Positions 11,805 to 22,849 of a DNA stretch of 64,000 nucleotides are shown here, one piece after another. The DNA lies in assembly GCA_009760855.2 (NCBI GenBank), contig WPIO01000087.1:871001-935000 (forward strand), in the 5' to 3' direction. Made by a program: the position numbers and the translations under genes. The stretch's first letter is position 1; each line of letters opens with the position of its first letter. The notes under the pieces were generated by a model. The model made no database searches. It saw nothing but the letters and a program-made list of their open reading frames with translations, and had not been told where the DNA came from. Source of the stretch: Cristatella mucedo. Taxonomy: Eukaryota; Bryozoa; Phylactolaemata; Cristatellidae.

Positions 11805-12020
11805 CAGTGTGTTTTTATTAATCTCACTGGTGTATTTAAGAATAACGATAACCAAGTTCTTATCGAGCACCTCTCATCTTTCCTCGCCATCACAGGCACT
11901 GCACTGCAACGGTTTAGGTCCTATTAAAGTAAGCTACTATAGAGTAGTGACGGAACTTAGTAAAAGTCATCTGAGGGATTGGATCATAACTATCAGATAT
12001 GATACCTCAAGGTATCCAAC
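11805..12020 (+). mobile_element. LINE-A RT fragment (relic)
   Basis: The sequence resembles the LINE-A region after RT motif A (GAGCACCTCTCATCTTTCC, ATCACAGGCACTGCACTGCA). It is short and heavily diverged. Confidence 0.6.
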
Positions 12021-12424
12021 TGATTAGATGGTGATGACCTATGATTACGTTCTGCTCATAAATTTAAATCTTCCACAAGCCAACTTTGTTGCCAATCACA
12101 CTCAGCACAAGACTGTACGCTTTCAGGTACTTGAAATGAGTAAAATTTGGGCGTCATTAGACAAAGATGCAGCGTTCGAATTAATCCCTTCTGTTTTAGT
12201 ATCCGATCTTGACTATCGATACTTACATAATGTAATTTAATGTTGTGACTTGTGAAAGGTACACCCTGAACTATTTGTTTCATGGCCACTTATTTTCCCA
12301 TTTCTTCGATACATACATAGGAGTAATGAAAGCAGTTTGCTTTCGCATGACAGAATTTGTTTGCAGGTGCTTGGTTGATTTGGGGCAAATATTTGGGAGT
12401 GATGCCTCCTGTTTGCATGCAATA
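12021..12424. other. Anonymous sequence
   Basis: Short overlapping frames on both strands. No domain or repeat family was recognised. Confidence 0.4.
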
Positions 12425-13035
12425 TATCGCCGTGTGTAACTCCACAAAGTCATACAGACTCTTTGGGTGCTACGCAGGAGAGTTTTGTGAAGCCCGCTCA
12501 CAGCCTAAGGTGCTTTCAGTATGCATTCGGCAGCCAACAAACTTCGTCTCACGAAGTAAAGAGGAAGTGGGAGGCATAGCAGAGTCAGGGGGAAGTTAAG
12601 GTAGCAAGTAGCATGGAACTAGCTGCTCAGAACCATTAAAAGGATGGGCCACAGTCGGCAGCGGGAGAGCACTTGTCGTTGCGTAAGAATTTTGCTAGCA
12701 AGTGACACAGCCTATGACCTGCAGAGCTAAAGCTTCCGTTGCCGACGATCTTTAAGCAGAAAAATGGAACAGGTAGTTTATTTTCCGTACAGGACCTGAG
12801 GAAACGGTGAGGCTGGAACAGTTGCAGCTGTTCAGCTAGGTATGGAAGAGCCGAGCGGTGGCGGGCCTGGTGGGTCAGCATAAGAACTTTTCTCTGTATC
12901 CGTTGATCAACCAGCAGCCATCCTAGCTCTTGTAGCAAAGTAAGCACGTTGTCAAACCTCCAGGACTTGAAAACTAGCCTTGCAGTCGCATTCATTGCCA
13001 GAGGCAGTGGTCTAGATGCTGTTTTAGACATTTAC
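12425..13035 (-). mobile_element. LINE-B fragment (3' half)
   Basis: On the minus strand it begins near ATGTCTAAAACAGCATC (13031), runs through the RT C-terminal region (131-codon frame 12636-13031) and ends at the LINE-B 3' UTR near 12425. The order and text match 56400-56985, with the motifs CxxNKLxVPF and SFSSAG. It is truncated at its 5' end. Confidence 0.88.
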
Positions 13036-13084
13036 TCGTGTTCTACACGACCGTACGACCACGCAATTGCTTTTCGGGCGAAAA

Positions 13085-13430
13085 TATTTCGCTAGACCAC
13101 TGCTGTGAGCCTTCTGGCTGTCACGTTACACCAAGTCTGGTAGATGCACTGGCTCCCATGTACAAAATGCGCCCGCTTGAAGCAGTGGTCCTTAACGTTT
13201 AGGTTCATTCGTTCGTTGGCTACATTCTAACCATTCAAACTAGTCCACTAAAACGCTGGGTATTGTTCCGCCTTTGTACTTTTCTGACTAAAAATTCTTT
13301 TTTATTTCTCGAACCAAATTCAGATCCTTTAGAGACCACGACCTTGGCTCGTATGCTTCCGAGACGTAAACCTGACTTCTGACAGACGTCGCGACATCCC
13401 CCAACCTAAGGAGATTTAAAAAAGTTAAGA
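13085..13430 (+). mobile_element. LINE-A fragment (RT C terminus), degenerate
   Basis: Text parallels the LINE-A C-terminal region: CTGCACTGGC near the middle, then AACCAAATTCAGATCCTTTAGAGACC and CGACATCCCCCAACC equivalents of the 62140-62240 segment. It is heavily decayed. Confidence 0.6.
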
Positions 13431-13584
13431 ATGCTCATGTTTCTCATAGCATTTTCTAGGTCAATAATATTAGTCCACTAATTTATATTTGCTGACACTG
13501 AGTAATCGTATGTCATTTCTGAGCATACGGTGCTTGGGGAAAATTATCCTTGTGTTATGCTTGCATTTCTTACCTTTACCATGT

Positions 13585-13633
13585 GATATATATATATATA
13601 TATATATATACAAATATATATATATATATATAT
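13585..13633. repeat. (TA)n microsatellite
   Basis: Nearly pure TA dinucleotides, broken by one CAAA interruption, abutting the inverted-repeat element. Confidence 0.95.
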
Positions 13634-13854
13634 GACATATTTTCAAGATTTAGAGTTTAAGGGTTGTTTTTAATAAATAATACAAGCATTACATTGGTTT
13701 CGTGCCATCCAAGAACCTGATGCCTTTTTAAGCAATATATATATATATATATATATATATTGCTTGGTTCTTGGATGGCACGAAACCAATATAATGCTTG
13801 TATTATTTATTAAAAACAACAGTTAAACTCTAAATCTTGACAATATGTCATATA
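13630..13854. mobile_element. Small inverted-repeat (foldback/MITE-like) element with TA core
   Basis: The left arm (about 13630-13717) and right arm (about 13766-13854) are near-perfect reverse complements over roughly 88 bp. For example CGTGCCATCCAAGAACC on the left pairs with GGTTCTTGGATGGCACG on the right. The arms enclose AGCAATATAT..ATATTGCT with a (TA)n run, and another (TA)n run precedes the left arm. It could be a MITE-type element inserted in a TA run, or a palindromic duplication. No coding capacity. Confidence 0.8.
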
Positions 13855-14439
13855 ACGCGTATTAGTGGTTGAAATCGAATTATTTTAAGTGATTAGTTTA
13901 AAATGGTTGACTTTTTGACAAACACTGGACGGCAAATCGATAGTTTTGCTGTCACTCAGTTAGTAGAGACAAAAAAGAAAAGTCATTATACAAAAAAGAA
14001 AAACCAGTATACATAATTAAACACTTACAGGTATAGTCGCACCATTGTTTTAAGTATCCTGCATTCTAACTTGAATTTCGGAATGAAGTTATAGAATGAA
14101 ATTCCTTTTTAACGAATGAAAATTGTATCAATAGTATTCATGTATTTATATCGCGTCAGCTGCGAACTCAATCCAATCATAAGCTCTTTATATTCGCTAT
14201 GTGCAAAGACGGATTAGTATGTGTTATGAAGGATGCACGGGCAAATGCTTAGTGCAAAATCTCGAGAAGCTAAAGATGGTTTGAGATTAAATACACAGTG
14301 TAAACGTGCAGTTATGGTTTAGGGTAGCGTTACAGTGTCAGCTTATATAACCTGCAGGAAGAATCAGAAGGCGGCACTAAACGCTGTTGTAAGCAGGTTC
14401 GCTAATCCTCTTTCAAATTTTCTCTAATTGGAGATGCCG
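13855..14439. other. Anonymous AT-rich sequence
   Basis: Nothing recognisable on either strand. Confidence 0.4.
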
Positions 14440-14840
14440 TTACGTCAGCCGGTGGTGAGTTCCACGTTGTGCTATTAGTAAAATTATAGATTCCGTCTTC
14501 AAAGGATGTGAGGCTCTAACTAGCTGTATTTTAGCGATTTCAAGTCGGAAAAAAGTGGGTGGTGTGATGCCAAGACTTGGGGAACATTAGTTCTTATGTG
14601 TAGCCTAGGGCCCGAGAAAGCAATTTCTAAGTCCCACTTGCTTTGCCAACAAATATTAAGTTGGTTTTACCCTACTCTAATGAAGAACATTCTCAACCAT
14701 CCATAAATGGATGCCATTAATATATGCAGCAAGAGAATTGAGAGAGCTTGATGGGCTGGAGCATTGTGTTAGATCAAAGCAATGGTGCAACTAAGCGTCA
14801 TCTGCATATATATTATCAACCTCTCGTATCTTCATTGAGG
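14440..14840 (-). mobile_element. LINE-A relic with internal deletion
   Basis: The plus-strand text at 14448-14600 resembles the LINE-A C-terminal region (TTCCACG, TCAAAGGATGTGAGG). After a gap, 14625-14835 resembles the RT region upstream (CATCCATAAATGGATGCC, GCAGCAAGAGAATTGAGAGAG). Both pieces are in minus orientation, as in the copy at 37918-39352. Decayed. Confidence 0.7.
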
Positions 14841-16637
14841 CAATTATTTTCTTAATCATATCCTTTTAAGCATTGAATTTCGCGGGCAATTAGTTTTTCT
14901 AAGAAGATCGCAAGCTAATACTTACCGAAAAGTTAGCCCTAACCATATTTCCATAAAGTTTGACTAGTGTTCCATCAGTTCAGGTCAGTTATTGGGTATT
15001 CCACTTCATGAATACTAAACATTAATCGGTAAAAAATTAGTTTTTAATATCTGCATAGTGTTATGTTCTTCATTATTATTATTATATTGCTGATAAATAA
15101 AACAACCACACGAGAAGAGTAATCGCGTATTGAAATAAGCTCTCTAGTTAACCAGCTACTTTATTAAATACGTTTTTGATGAATCCAGTGTGGTGCTAAG
15201 TCGGTTGTATATTTTATCGTGTGATCTAAACCCATGGATCGTTTCAGGGAAGATATCAACATGCTGCCGGAGCGTTATTTTGTACCTGCATCGCTTTCCA
15301 AAGTTTGCATAAGAATTCACGATCAATGGGAATGTATACGGCTGTAAAGACACGGTAGAATGTTGCAGCCTAAATGTTTTGTCCGATCCGGTCACAATAA
15401 ATCGTGATCGGGCGATATCTCATTAAATGTGTGCGAAGCCACAGCGTACGCCAGTTTTATGGCAGTCAAGATATTTTCCCATGCTGCACAAAACAGCTTT
15501 AGTATGTTCAGCATCCTAAGAACCAATATAATTACGAGAAAAGCGAAGGAGTCACGGCAGATATGGCTCTACTAAAAGTATTTTTTGCAGCTTGGTGCAT
15601 GCATAACAACCTACACAGGCTGCAGACCACTTTAGAGGTCACAAATAAGCTGTTTAAGTGTTCATAGGGTGAGCATTTTTTGTTAATGATGAAACATAAT
15701 TTGCTTCAAGAGTAATGGCCCTATTTAGTATTACTAATAAGGCATATCTATTTACTTTACTTCTATAATTGTCAATGAAATTTAACTCCTTATAACAAAC
15801 TTTATTGCTACCTCCTGGATGTTGAATTAATAGTTAAAGTTTAATAATTTAATAGAATAAATAGTTAAAGTTTAAAAATTAATAGAGTAAACTGAGGCCA
15901 CAGGAGCTTAATGAGCAAAGTATCATGCAAGCTAATAACGGGCAACTGAAAATTCCAAAGAAGGCCAGCCGTCTCATGAAAAGAGCGAGCTATTACCCCC
16001 CCCCCCCAGTGAAAGCCTCCAAATCTCCCGAAGACCTGTATATCCCACTCCAAAAGGAGAGTACCAGGTGCAGTGATTAGAGCTTAAAATTTCTTATCAT
16101 ACAGCAGTGAGAGTTTCAAGTTTCTATCCGGGTGACTCAGTTTTTGGCACTACAAAATCAATTACCAAAGAAGAATGAAACACATTCCATTTTGGTTAGA
16201 TAAGAATGAAAAACCAATGACGAGTAATTTTTACACAATCAAGCAAAAGAGCACAACTGGAAAGTCGTGCCCATCTATTATTAGAACGTCTTTTTAATAA
16301 CGTGCACAGAATCATGCAGCCTTCTGGAATCAAAGCCCTACGAAAAATCGTCCCGACATTTTATATATAGCCAAATCGTTGTAGCAATTGAAAAGCAAGT
16401 GTACAGGCTAAGAAAAAACAAAAATGTTTGGGAAGGCAATCGGTGTTTAGCGTTTCATTTAATGTCATCAACAGATAAATTAAAGTCTGTCAGAATAATT
16501 TTTGGGTTCGAAAGCTTAGTAACCGAATGCAAGGTAGCTGATGGATTTTAGGTTAATTAAAGGCCACTACCAAGCTATGAGATTTTCTCTTGTGCTAGGT
16601 AGCCTGAAATTTGATGGGTTGAGTTTAGCACCGCGAT
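14841..16637. other. AT-rich region without recognisable gene
   Basis: Frames of 60-79 codons only. A short C-run lies near 15996-16008. I see no repeat family or exon. Confidence 0.45.
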
Positions 16638-16649
16638 TTGCACTCCCCC

Positions 16650-17304
16650 TCTCTCTCTCCCTGTGTTTTTCTCTCTGTGACTCTTTTTCTGTCTGTCCCT
16701 GACTCTCTGTCTCTCTGTCTCTCTGTCTCTCTGTCTCTCTGTCTCTCTGTCTCTCTATCTCTCTGTCTCTCTGTCTCTCTGTCTCTCTGTCTCTCTGTCT
16801 CTCTGTCTCTCTGTCTCTCTGTCTCTCTGTCTCTCTGTCTCTCTGTCTCTCTGTCTCTCTGTCTCTCTGTCTCTCTGTCTCTCGGTCTCTCGGTCTCTCT
16901 GTCTCTCGGTCTCTCTGTCTCTCTGTCTCTCTGTCTCTCTGTCTCTCTGTCTCTCTGTCTCTCTCTCTGTCTCTCTGTCTCTCTGTCTCTCTGTCTCTCT
17001 GTCTCTCTGTCTCTCTGTCTCTCTGTCTCTCTGTCTCTCTGTCTCTCTGTCTCTCTGTCTCTCTGTCTCTCTCTGTCTCTCTCTGTCTCTCTGTCTCTCT
17101 GTCTCTCTGTCTCTCTGTCTCTCTGTCTCTCTGTCTCTCTGTCTCTCCGTCTCTCCGTCTCTCCGTCTCTCCGTCTCTCCGTCTCTCTGTCTCTCTGTCT
17201 CTCTGTCTCTCTGTCTCTCTGTCTCTCTGTCTCTCTGTCTCTCTGTCTCTCTGTCTCTCTGTCTCTCTGTCTCTCTGTCTCTCTGTCTCTCAGTGTCTCT
17301 CTGT
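16650..17304. repeat. Octamer microsatellite (CTCTCTGT)n
   Basis: About 650 bp of an 8-bp unit, read as GTCTCTCT, with a few variant units (CGGT and CCGT substitutions, shortened CTCTCT units). A 222-codon plus frame through it is an artefact of the period. The array appears to resume at 18836 after a LINE-A insertion. Confidence 0.97.
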
Positions 17305-18835
17305 AATAATAATAATAATATTAATGTACTTGATAAAGCGCCCTCAGAGAACTTAATCTCTTTCTAGGCGCTTTACATTTGCTGCAATGGGAAAAGCAAT
17401 TAAATGGTAAGTAAAATCATGCTTGAAAAACAAAAAATATGAATAACATGGTTAGGGGTGACATGCACAGGGTCAGCATGCAAATGTGGTTAGTGGCAGC
17501 ATGCACAGTCTAACGAGAGGTTGCTTTGGAATATGATACCTAGATTTCGAGCTGATTCGACAGGAGATATGCTGGCAGAGCCAATTTTGAGCGTCAGCCT
17601 TTCCAATTTCTGAATCACACTGTGTTTGCCCATGACTAGTAAGTTTTGTCATCGTTTAGTTTTAGAAAATTTGCTGCCATCCATGTGCGGATGTCATCAA
17701 TGCATGCAGCTAGTGAGTTGAGAGAATTTGAGGTGCTCGAAGGCTGGGAGGGATCAAAGCAAATGTACAACTGAGCGTCGTCTGCATAGAAGTGAAAGCC
17801 TAGATTGTGCTGGGCGATCACATCAGCAAGAGGCAGAGTATAAACCGTAAAAAGAAGCGGACCTAGCACTGAGCCCTGAGGTACTCCATATTTCAGAGGT
17901 ACTTCAGATGATCTTTGTCCATTCACGTCAATACTCTGCAGTCTCCCACTGAGATAGGACCTGAACCACTGCAGAGCAGTGCCAGTGATGCCCAGGAGAG
18001 ATGAGAGACGCTCTATAAGAACTTTGTGATCGGTGGTATCAAAAGCTGCCGAAAGATCGAGCAAAACAAGCAGAGACACTCTACCCATGTCCGCATTCCT
18101 AAGTAGGCCATTGTATACCCTAAGCAATGCTGACTCTGGAGTGATTAGCTCTAAAGCCGGACTGGAACTTACTAGCAAGGTGTGAGGTTTCGATATATGA
18201 GTTTAGCCGGTCTACCACGACCCGTTCCAGTGTCTTTGATAGAAATGGTAGTAGGGAGACTGTTGCTCAAGTTCTCTTGGTCTAGTGTTGCTTTCTTGAG
18301 GAGAGGCCTGACTACAGCTTTTTTGAAACCAGGTGCTGGGACATGATCTGAGGCTAATGACATATTAATGATGTTAGTTATGCCTGGCAGCAGCAGATCA
18401 ATGCAAGGTAGGAGCAGGGCAGTGGGAATAGGGTGCAGAGGACTTGTTGTCTTCTTTGATTGAGATACGAACTTTTGGACTAGATCACTGGTAACCTGCT
18501 TAAATGCAGACATTGAGGTGCAGCCAGGAACCGAGGAATAGCATTCTAGTGGGGAGGTTGTCATCGCAGGGATGGATTCCCTGATCTTGTCTATCTTCTG
18601 CACAAAGAATCGAGAGATGCAATCGGCTAGATCATCACAAGGATCATCAGGTAAGGAGCTAATCTGGGAACGGTTGAGGAGATGGTTTATTGTCGACATC
18701 AGCATCTTTGGATTATGCATCTTTGATTCAACAATGCTTCTATGGAAGCTAGACTTGGCCTTTGCTAGGATCGATTAGTACGACTTACACTAGTCTTCAT
18801 AAGCCTGTCGATGGACAGTGAGTCCGGATCTTTTC
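17305..18835 (-). mobile_element. LINE-A copy inserted in the CT microsatellite, internally deleted
   Basis: On the minus strand this runs from an endonuclease-RT linker (18835) through the RT palm (18720-17636) to the 3' UTR, hairpin and (AAT)n at 17305-17320 on the plus strand. Compared with the copy at 37918-39352, the segment between GCATGCACAG (about 17513) and TCTAACGAGAGGTTGC is missing roughly 600 bp, which is the RT C-terminal region and part of the 3' UTR. CT-type simple sequence lies on both sides, so the target duplication cannot be resolved. Confidence 0.92.
17636..18720 (-). pseudogene. LINE-A reverse-transcriptase pseudogene
   Basis: Two minus-strand frames (18172-18720 and 17636-18178) read one RT with a break near 18155-18178, where the FQSGFR-type motif loses the frame. 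That fits a 2-base loss compared with the expected text. The downstream frame carries motif A (LLDLSAAFDTTDH), motif B (GVPQGSVLGP) and motif C (YADD), followed by NFLKLNDDKT. These belong to CR1/L2-type LINE RTs, which copy their RNA at a nicked genomic target. The C-terminal region is deleted, so it is not functional. Confidence 0.88.
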
Positions 18836-18900
18836 TCCGTCTCTGTCTCTCTATCTCCCTGTCTCTCTGTCTCACTCACGTCCGTGTCTCTCTCTCTCTC

Positions 18901-18938
<38 letters not shown>

Positions 18939-19034
18939 GCACTCTCTCTCTCTCTCTCTTACTCTCCAACAGATTCGCACACACACACATAGACACACAC
19001 AGGCACAGGAACATACCCTGATACACACATACAC

Positions 19035-19075
<41 letters not shown>

Positions 19076-19215
19076 TACATACACACACTTACAGACACAC
19101 ACATTCACACACACAAACATACACACACACATATACATACACACATTCATACACACAAACAAGCATACACACATTCACACACACGCGCACACACACGCGC
19201 ACACACACGCGCACA
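18836..19215. repeat. CT then CA microsatellites
   Basis: CTCTGT-type and pure CT units occupy 18836-18960 and (CA)n with CATA and CGCA variants occupy 18970-19215. All frames read through the array are low-complexity artefacts. Confidence 0.95.
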
Positions 19216-19949
19216 CACACGCGAACACATACATACAAATCTTTCTTACAATCTTAATAAGGCGAACACATTTTGTCTCGCGGGGTGAAGAGCCGTGCTG
19301 GTCACTGGTTTTCAGCGTGCAGAATCGCAGTTTAATTTTGATGCGCTATTTTATCTTAGTCGGACCCGCTGTAGCTAGGTGCGTCATGTCTCTTTTTTTC
19401 CGCGATGCTCAGCGAGCTCCGGAAGACCAGCCTGTATTGAAGCAGCTCACGTGACTCGCTAGCTTCACTTCGAGGCTTCGCGGCGGGGGATCGTTCGAGC
19501 GGCCGGGGAAGACTGGCACCGAGGCTGGGAGCTCCGCCCATGAGCCCAGAAGACTCTGGCTCAGCAGCCTCGAAATTCCATCGGTAGATTGTACGTTTTC
19601 TTAGACGAGGCTATAAGCTTGTTTTGGAACAATCTTCCTGATGAGCGGTTGGGGCTAGCGAGGCTCCCGTAGAGCGGCGGACAGTATATGACGCCGGAGT
19701 CGGGCACCGGTGGTTACCGGCATTGAGGTGAAGCCACCCTGTTGTTGGAGTCGCTCAGAGAACATATTACTTTTGGTTTCATTGGCGTGAGCCCGAACCG
19801 CCATTTTTTTAACGAGCCACGTCATCTTGGCAATCAGCCCGGACATTATAGCGGTTCATCGTTTAGCAGCCGAGTTTCCGAGCTGGAGCAGCGTGTATTA
19901 AATAGAAGCAAACGAAAATATGATTCACTTGCGTAGCACGTTAAGACAG
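19216..19949. other. GC-rich anonymous region
   Basis: CpG-containing DNA (densest near 19480-19530) with only frames of 61-64 codons. It could be regulatory or exonic sequence, but nothing proves it. Confidence 0.35.
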
Positions 19950-20130
19950 CTCGGTGAGCCGTGATGCTCACTGGGTAAGGCGGTCGCTTTTCACGTCCTT
20001 TGTATCGAGGTCGCGAGTTCGTATCCCGCAGTAGGCAATCCTTAATTGCCGCTGCAAGTGGCGATGATAGCCGTAGAGGCTCATCTGCCGCAGTGCAAAA
20101 AAGGCTGTTGAATTAGATAGCGCTCGTTAT
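19950..20130 (+). mobile_element. SINE-1 copy
   Basis: The head GGTGAGCCGTGATGCTCACTG, an A-box-like ACTGGGTAAGG and a B-box-like GAGTTCGTATCCC are followed by the SINE-1 body (GCCGCTGCAAGTGGCGATGATAGCCGT). It lacks a clear LINE-A tail and fades out after GAATTAGATAGC. Confidence 0.8.
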
Positions 20131-21625
20131 GGTTTTTGTAAGTCAGGGGATTTTGCACATACCTTCGGGTCAAAACCTTCGTAGTTGAAGCTGAGAACCT
20201 CGTCATTTACGGAGAAGGCTTGACACTGGCGCACTTACTAGCGTCGTACACACCTTAGCAACAGTTCCGCCGATGAGGCAGCATCTCGTCAGTCTACCTC
20301 TTCTATTTAGGATAATGAAAGATGATTCGAGAGCAGCTCGTCATCTGCGTGCAAAAATGATGAAGTTTCTTTGAGAAGGCGCTGTGGAATTTTACAGGCT
20401 TGAGATTCTCTCCTGAGAGGCTACGTGCTTAGTTTGCTGCACGTGGGACACATATGGCTACCAGAATATCTCACTCTTTGAGCGCAGCGGTAGGCAGTGC
20501 CAAAGTTAAACAGATATCAGATATCTCTCCTTAAACTAAAACCTCAAAAGAGACGTCCGTGATCACATGTACAGGCCTTTCGAGTCCTGCACTAGTCCTA
20601 TGTTCATACAATGCTGCGAAAAGTGGACTAGTGGCTTAGACTTCAGTTAAGGCGTTTGTTGGTAAAAACTATCCAGTTGCAAATAAAAATTTAATATTTT
20701 TAAAAATAAATTCTATATTCCAATAAGTTTATTTTACGTGACTAAAAAACGACGTTTTCTAGGTGAGTAGGGTGGAATTAATCTTTATTACTATCACATT
20801 ATATTAAGCAGTGACGCACTTAAAATCCACACAGCAAGATGCATCACGGTTAAAGACATTATTTCAAAATCCAGATGAAAAGACAAACTGAGATTGCCCC
20901 AAACTTTTGCTGAAGTAATAAATTTGTCTTTGATTGTAAATTTAAGTGCCGCTGTTTTACGACCCTTATAAATTGACCTGTACCTTACTGACTTTCCCAC
21001 AACCAGACTGGTAAGGATATTTCTATTTGCGTAAATTAATGAACATCGCCCGAATTTAAATGTGGATTTAAATGTATTTTTATTAAGGGCTTTGCTTGCA
21101 TTTGCCATCTAACTGCAAATCAGTGTTTTAAATATTTGAGAAAATGATGAAAGAACTGGACAAATAACCAATTGAATTCAACTCCAAAGTAGTCAATCCT
21201 CGGCCTGTAATGCCAGTTCGGCAATGTTATTTATTATTTTAAATATATCTAAATACATGTTTAACCTACAGTAGCAATGAGATGATTTTTCTAAATATTC
21301 ATAGCACGTAAAATGTACACGTGGCGCAGACAGTCTTGCTGTGCAATGAAATTTGTTGCCGCTGCGTTCCTCACTTAGGGGACTCATGCACTGCAATGCA
21401 AGTTTCAAGGGTGCTGGCAGATACCGAAAGAATTCCTCGTACGAGTCAGCATATAAATCGGACTGCGAATATGAACTCAAAAGTCTGCCATTCGCTTACA
21501 ATGAAAATACCACGCCCTCTAATCGCAGTACCAATTTCGATCGAGGCGACGACAAGGGTCGTCCGAATGGGAAAGCGACACGTCCTATTTACCTACAGCG
21601 CCCTAGTCCCACCCCCGCTCATTAG
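20131..21625. other. Region 3' of receptor gene 1, no other gene recognised
   Basis: Downstream side of the minus-strand receptor. A minus-strand AATAAA lies at 21230-21235, about 395 bp beyond the stop, and could serve polyadenylation, but this is weak evidence alone. A 104-codon minus frame (20794-21108) has no recognisable domain. Confidence 0.4.
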
Positions 21626-22849
21626 CTATTGAAACTCTATCATTCTAAAGTGGTCCGGCGGCAAAGCGCTCCCCGAAGAAATGTCGATATTGACCACGGA
21701 GATCTCCGTAAGTCTGGATGTTTCCGCCCGCAATTTAAGGTCCGCCGCGCTTCGCTGTCTTAAGAAGGACTGGTTCTCACTTGGGCTCCTACGCATGCTC
21801 GAAGTGGACGCCAGAGAGCTAATGTTGGCGTTGAAACCTTTGAGGAAAAGGTCGAGCAGCGCTCGGCGAAATCTGCGCGCCGACGTGCTGTAGATGACGA
21901 AGCTGAATGTCGTGCCGAGATATTGAAGTAGGCTCAAAACTGTCCACTCAAGATCGCGCACGGCCGCAGCAGCGGAGTAAGCATCTTCCGGCCAGGGTAT
22001 CAGGAAAATGATTGAGATGGGCAGAGTCGTTGCGACGCAGACACAGTTCTGAATGACGAGCATGATCGTCAGCTGGCGATATTTCTGTGCATTATTGCTG
22101 CTGCCCATTTGATTGCCGTACACGGCTCTCAGCGTCAGAACGTTGCAGGGCACGATAATGCAGACCGGAAGCAAAGAGAAGAGCACGAGGTCAACGTATC
22201 CCCAAACGGATCTGAAGAGATGCAGAAGGTCGTTGGACTCGCGGCAAATCCCGTCCGAACTCTTGTGGTACACTACGGCGATAATGACGTTTGAAAAGAC
22301 CAGCACTGCCAAGACTGAAGCCACACAGATTATATTCCGTCGCCAAGTGCACCAACGCTTGTATTGCAGAGGACGAAAGACAGCTATGGCTCGCTCCACG
22401 GAAATCGAGGCTTGCAGCCACGAAAACGTCTGCAGCGACAGGTAAGTTAGGAATGCGTGCAGCCGGCAGCCGAAGTCTGAGGTTTGATCTCGCAAGTCCA
22501 AGTTCCCTTTGGTCAAATGAAGTATCACATGTCGAAGTAGTCCCACGTGTAGTGCCGCCAGGCCAGCCAGCGAGTTGGCGACGAGGTAAACTGTGAGCGA
22601 AAGCAGGCGCATTCTCTTACTGCCCAGCAAAACCAGTATCGACAGCAGATGACTTATGGTGCCAACGATAATTATAAGTAGACCTCCGAATATCCACAGC
22701 TGGCCGGCTATTCCGAACTCGGGCCATTCCTCTGTAGAGCCATCGATATCCTCCACTTTTGGTGAGAAATGGGAAGAGGTAGCTGTGCGGTTTTCGCTTC
22801 GATCAAACTCAGTAGCTCTCTGAAAGAGAGCAGGAAAAAATGCGTACAC
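21626..22849 (-). CDS. Rhodopsin-class (class A) GPCR, receptor 1
   Basis: The 407-codon frame encodes a plasma-membrane seven-helix receptor. Helices lie at about 53-75, 84-106, 128-150, 172-194, 215-243, 258-284 and 302-322. Class A marks include Cys128 at the top of helix 3 pairing in principle with Cys202 in loop 2, E152-R153-A154 in place of DRY, and SFVIY (316-320) in place of NPxxY. NRT at residue 20 is a possible N-glycosylation site. The tail is Ser/Arg-rich. The first 10 codons (to Q10) look intronic: TTTTTTCCTGCTCTCTTTCAG is a strong splice acceptor on the minus strand, so the visible exon probably starts at 22819 and the true start lies in an unseen 5' exon. Paralog of 48366-49517. 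The helix 2 and 3 style resembles protostome peptide receptors. The ligand is unknown. Confidence 0.9.
   Translation of the reverse strand: MYAFFPALFQRATEFDRSENRTATSSHFSPKVEDIDGSTEEWPEFGIAGQLWIFGGLLIIIVGTISHLLSILVLLGSKRMRLLSLTVYLVANSLAGLAALHVGLLRHVILHLTKGNLDLRDQTSDFGCRLHAFLTYLSLQTFSWLQASISVERAIAVFRPLQYKRWCTWRRNIICVASVLAVLVFSNVIIAVVYHKSSDGICRESNDLLHLFRSVWGYVDLVLFSLLPVCIIVPCNVLTLRAVYGNQMGSSNNAQKYRQLTIMLVIQNCVCVATTLPISIIFLIPWPEDAYSAAAAVRDLEWTVLSLLQYLGTTFSFVIYSTSARRFRRALLDLFLKGFNANISSLASTSSMRRSPSENQSFLRQRSAADLKLRAETSRLTEISVVNIDISSGSALPPDHFRMIEFQ

Noticed and set aside
16638-17306. 222-codon open frame rich in Ser, Leu, Val and Cys
   Set aside because: It is a translation of an 8-bp microsatellite and carries no independent sign of coding.
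18901-19174. Cys/Val-rich open frames on the minus strand
   Set aside because: They are translations of (CA)n and CATA repeats.
21681-22596. Plus-strand open frames opposite receptor 1
   Set aside because: They are antisense shadows of the receptor frame with no domain of their own.
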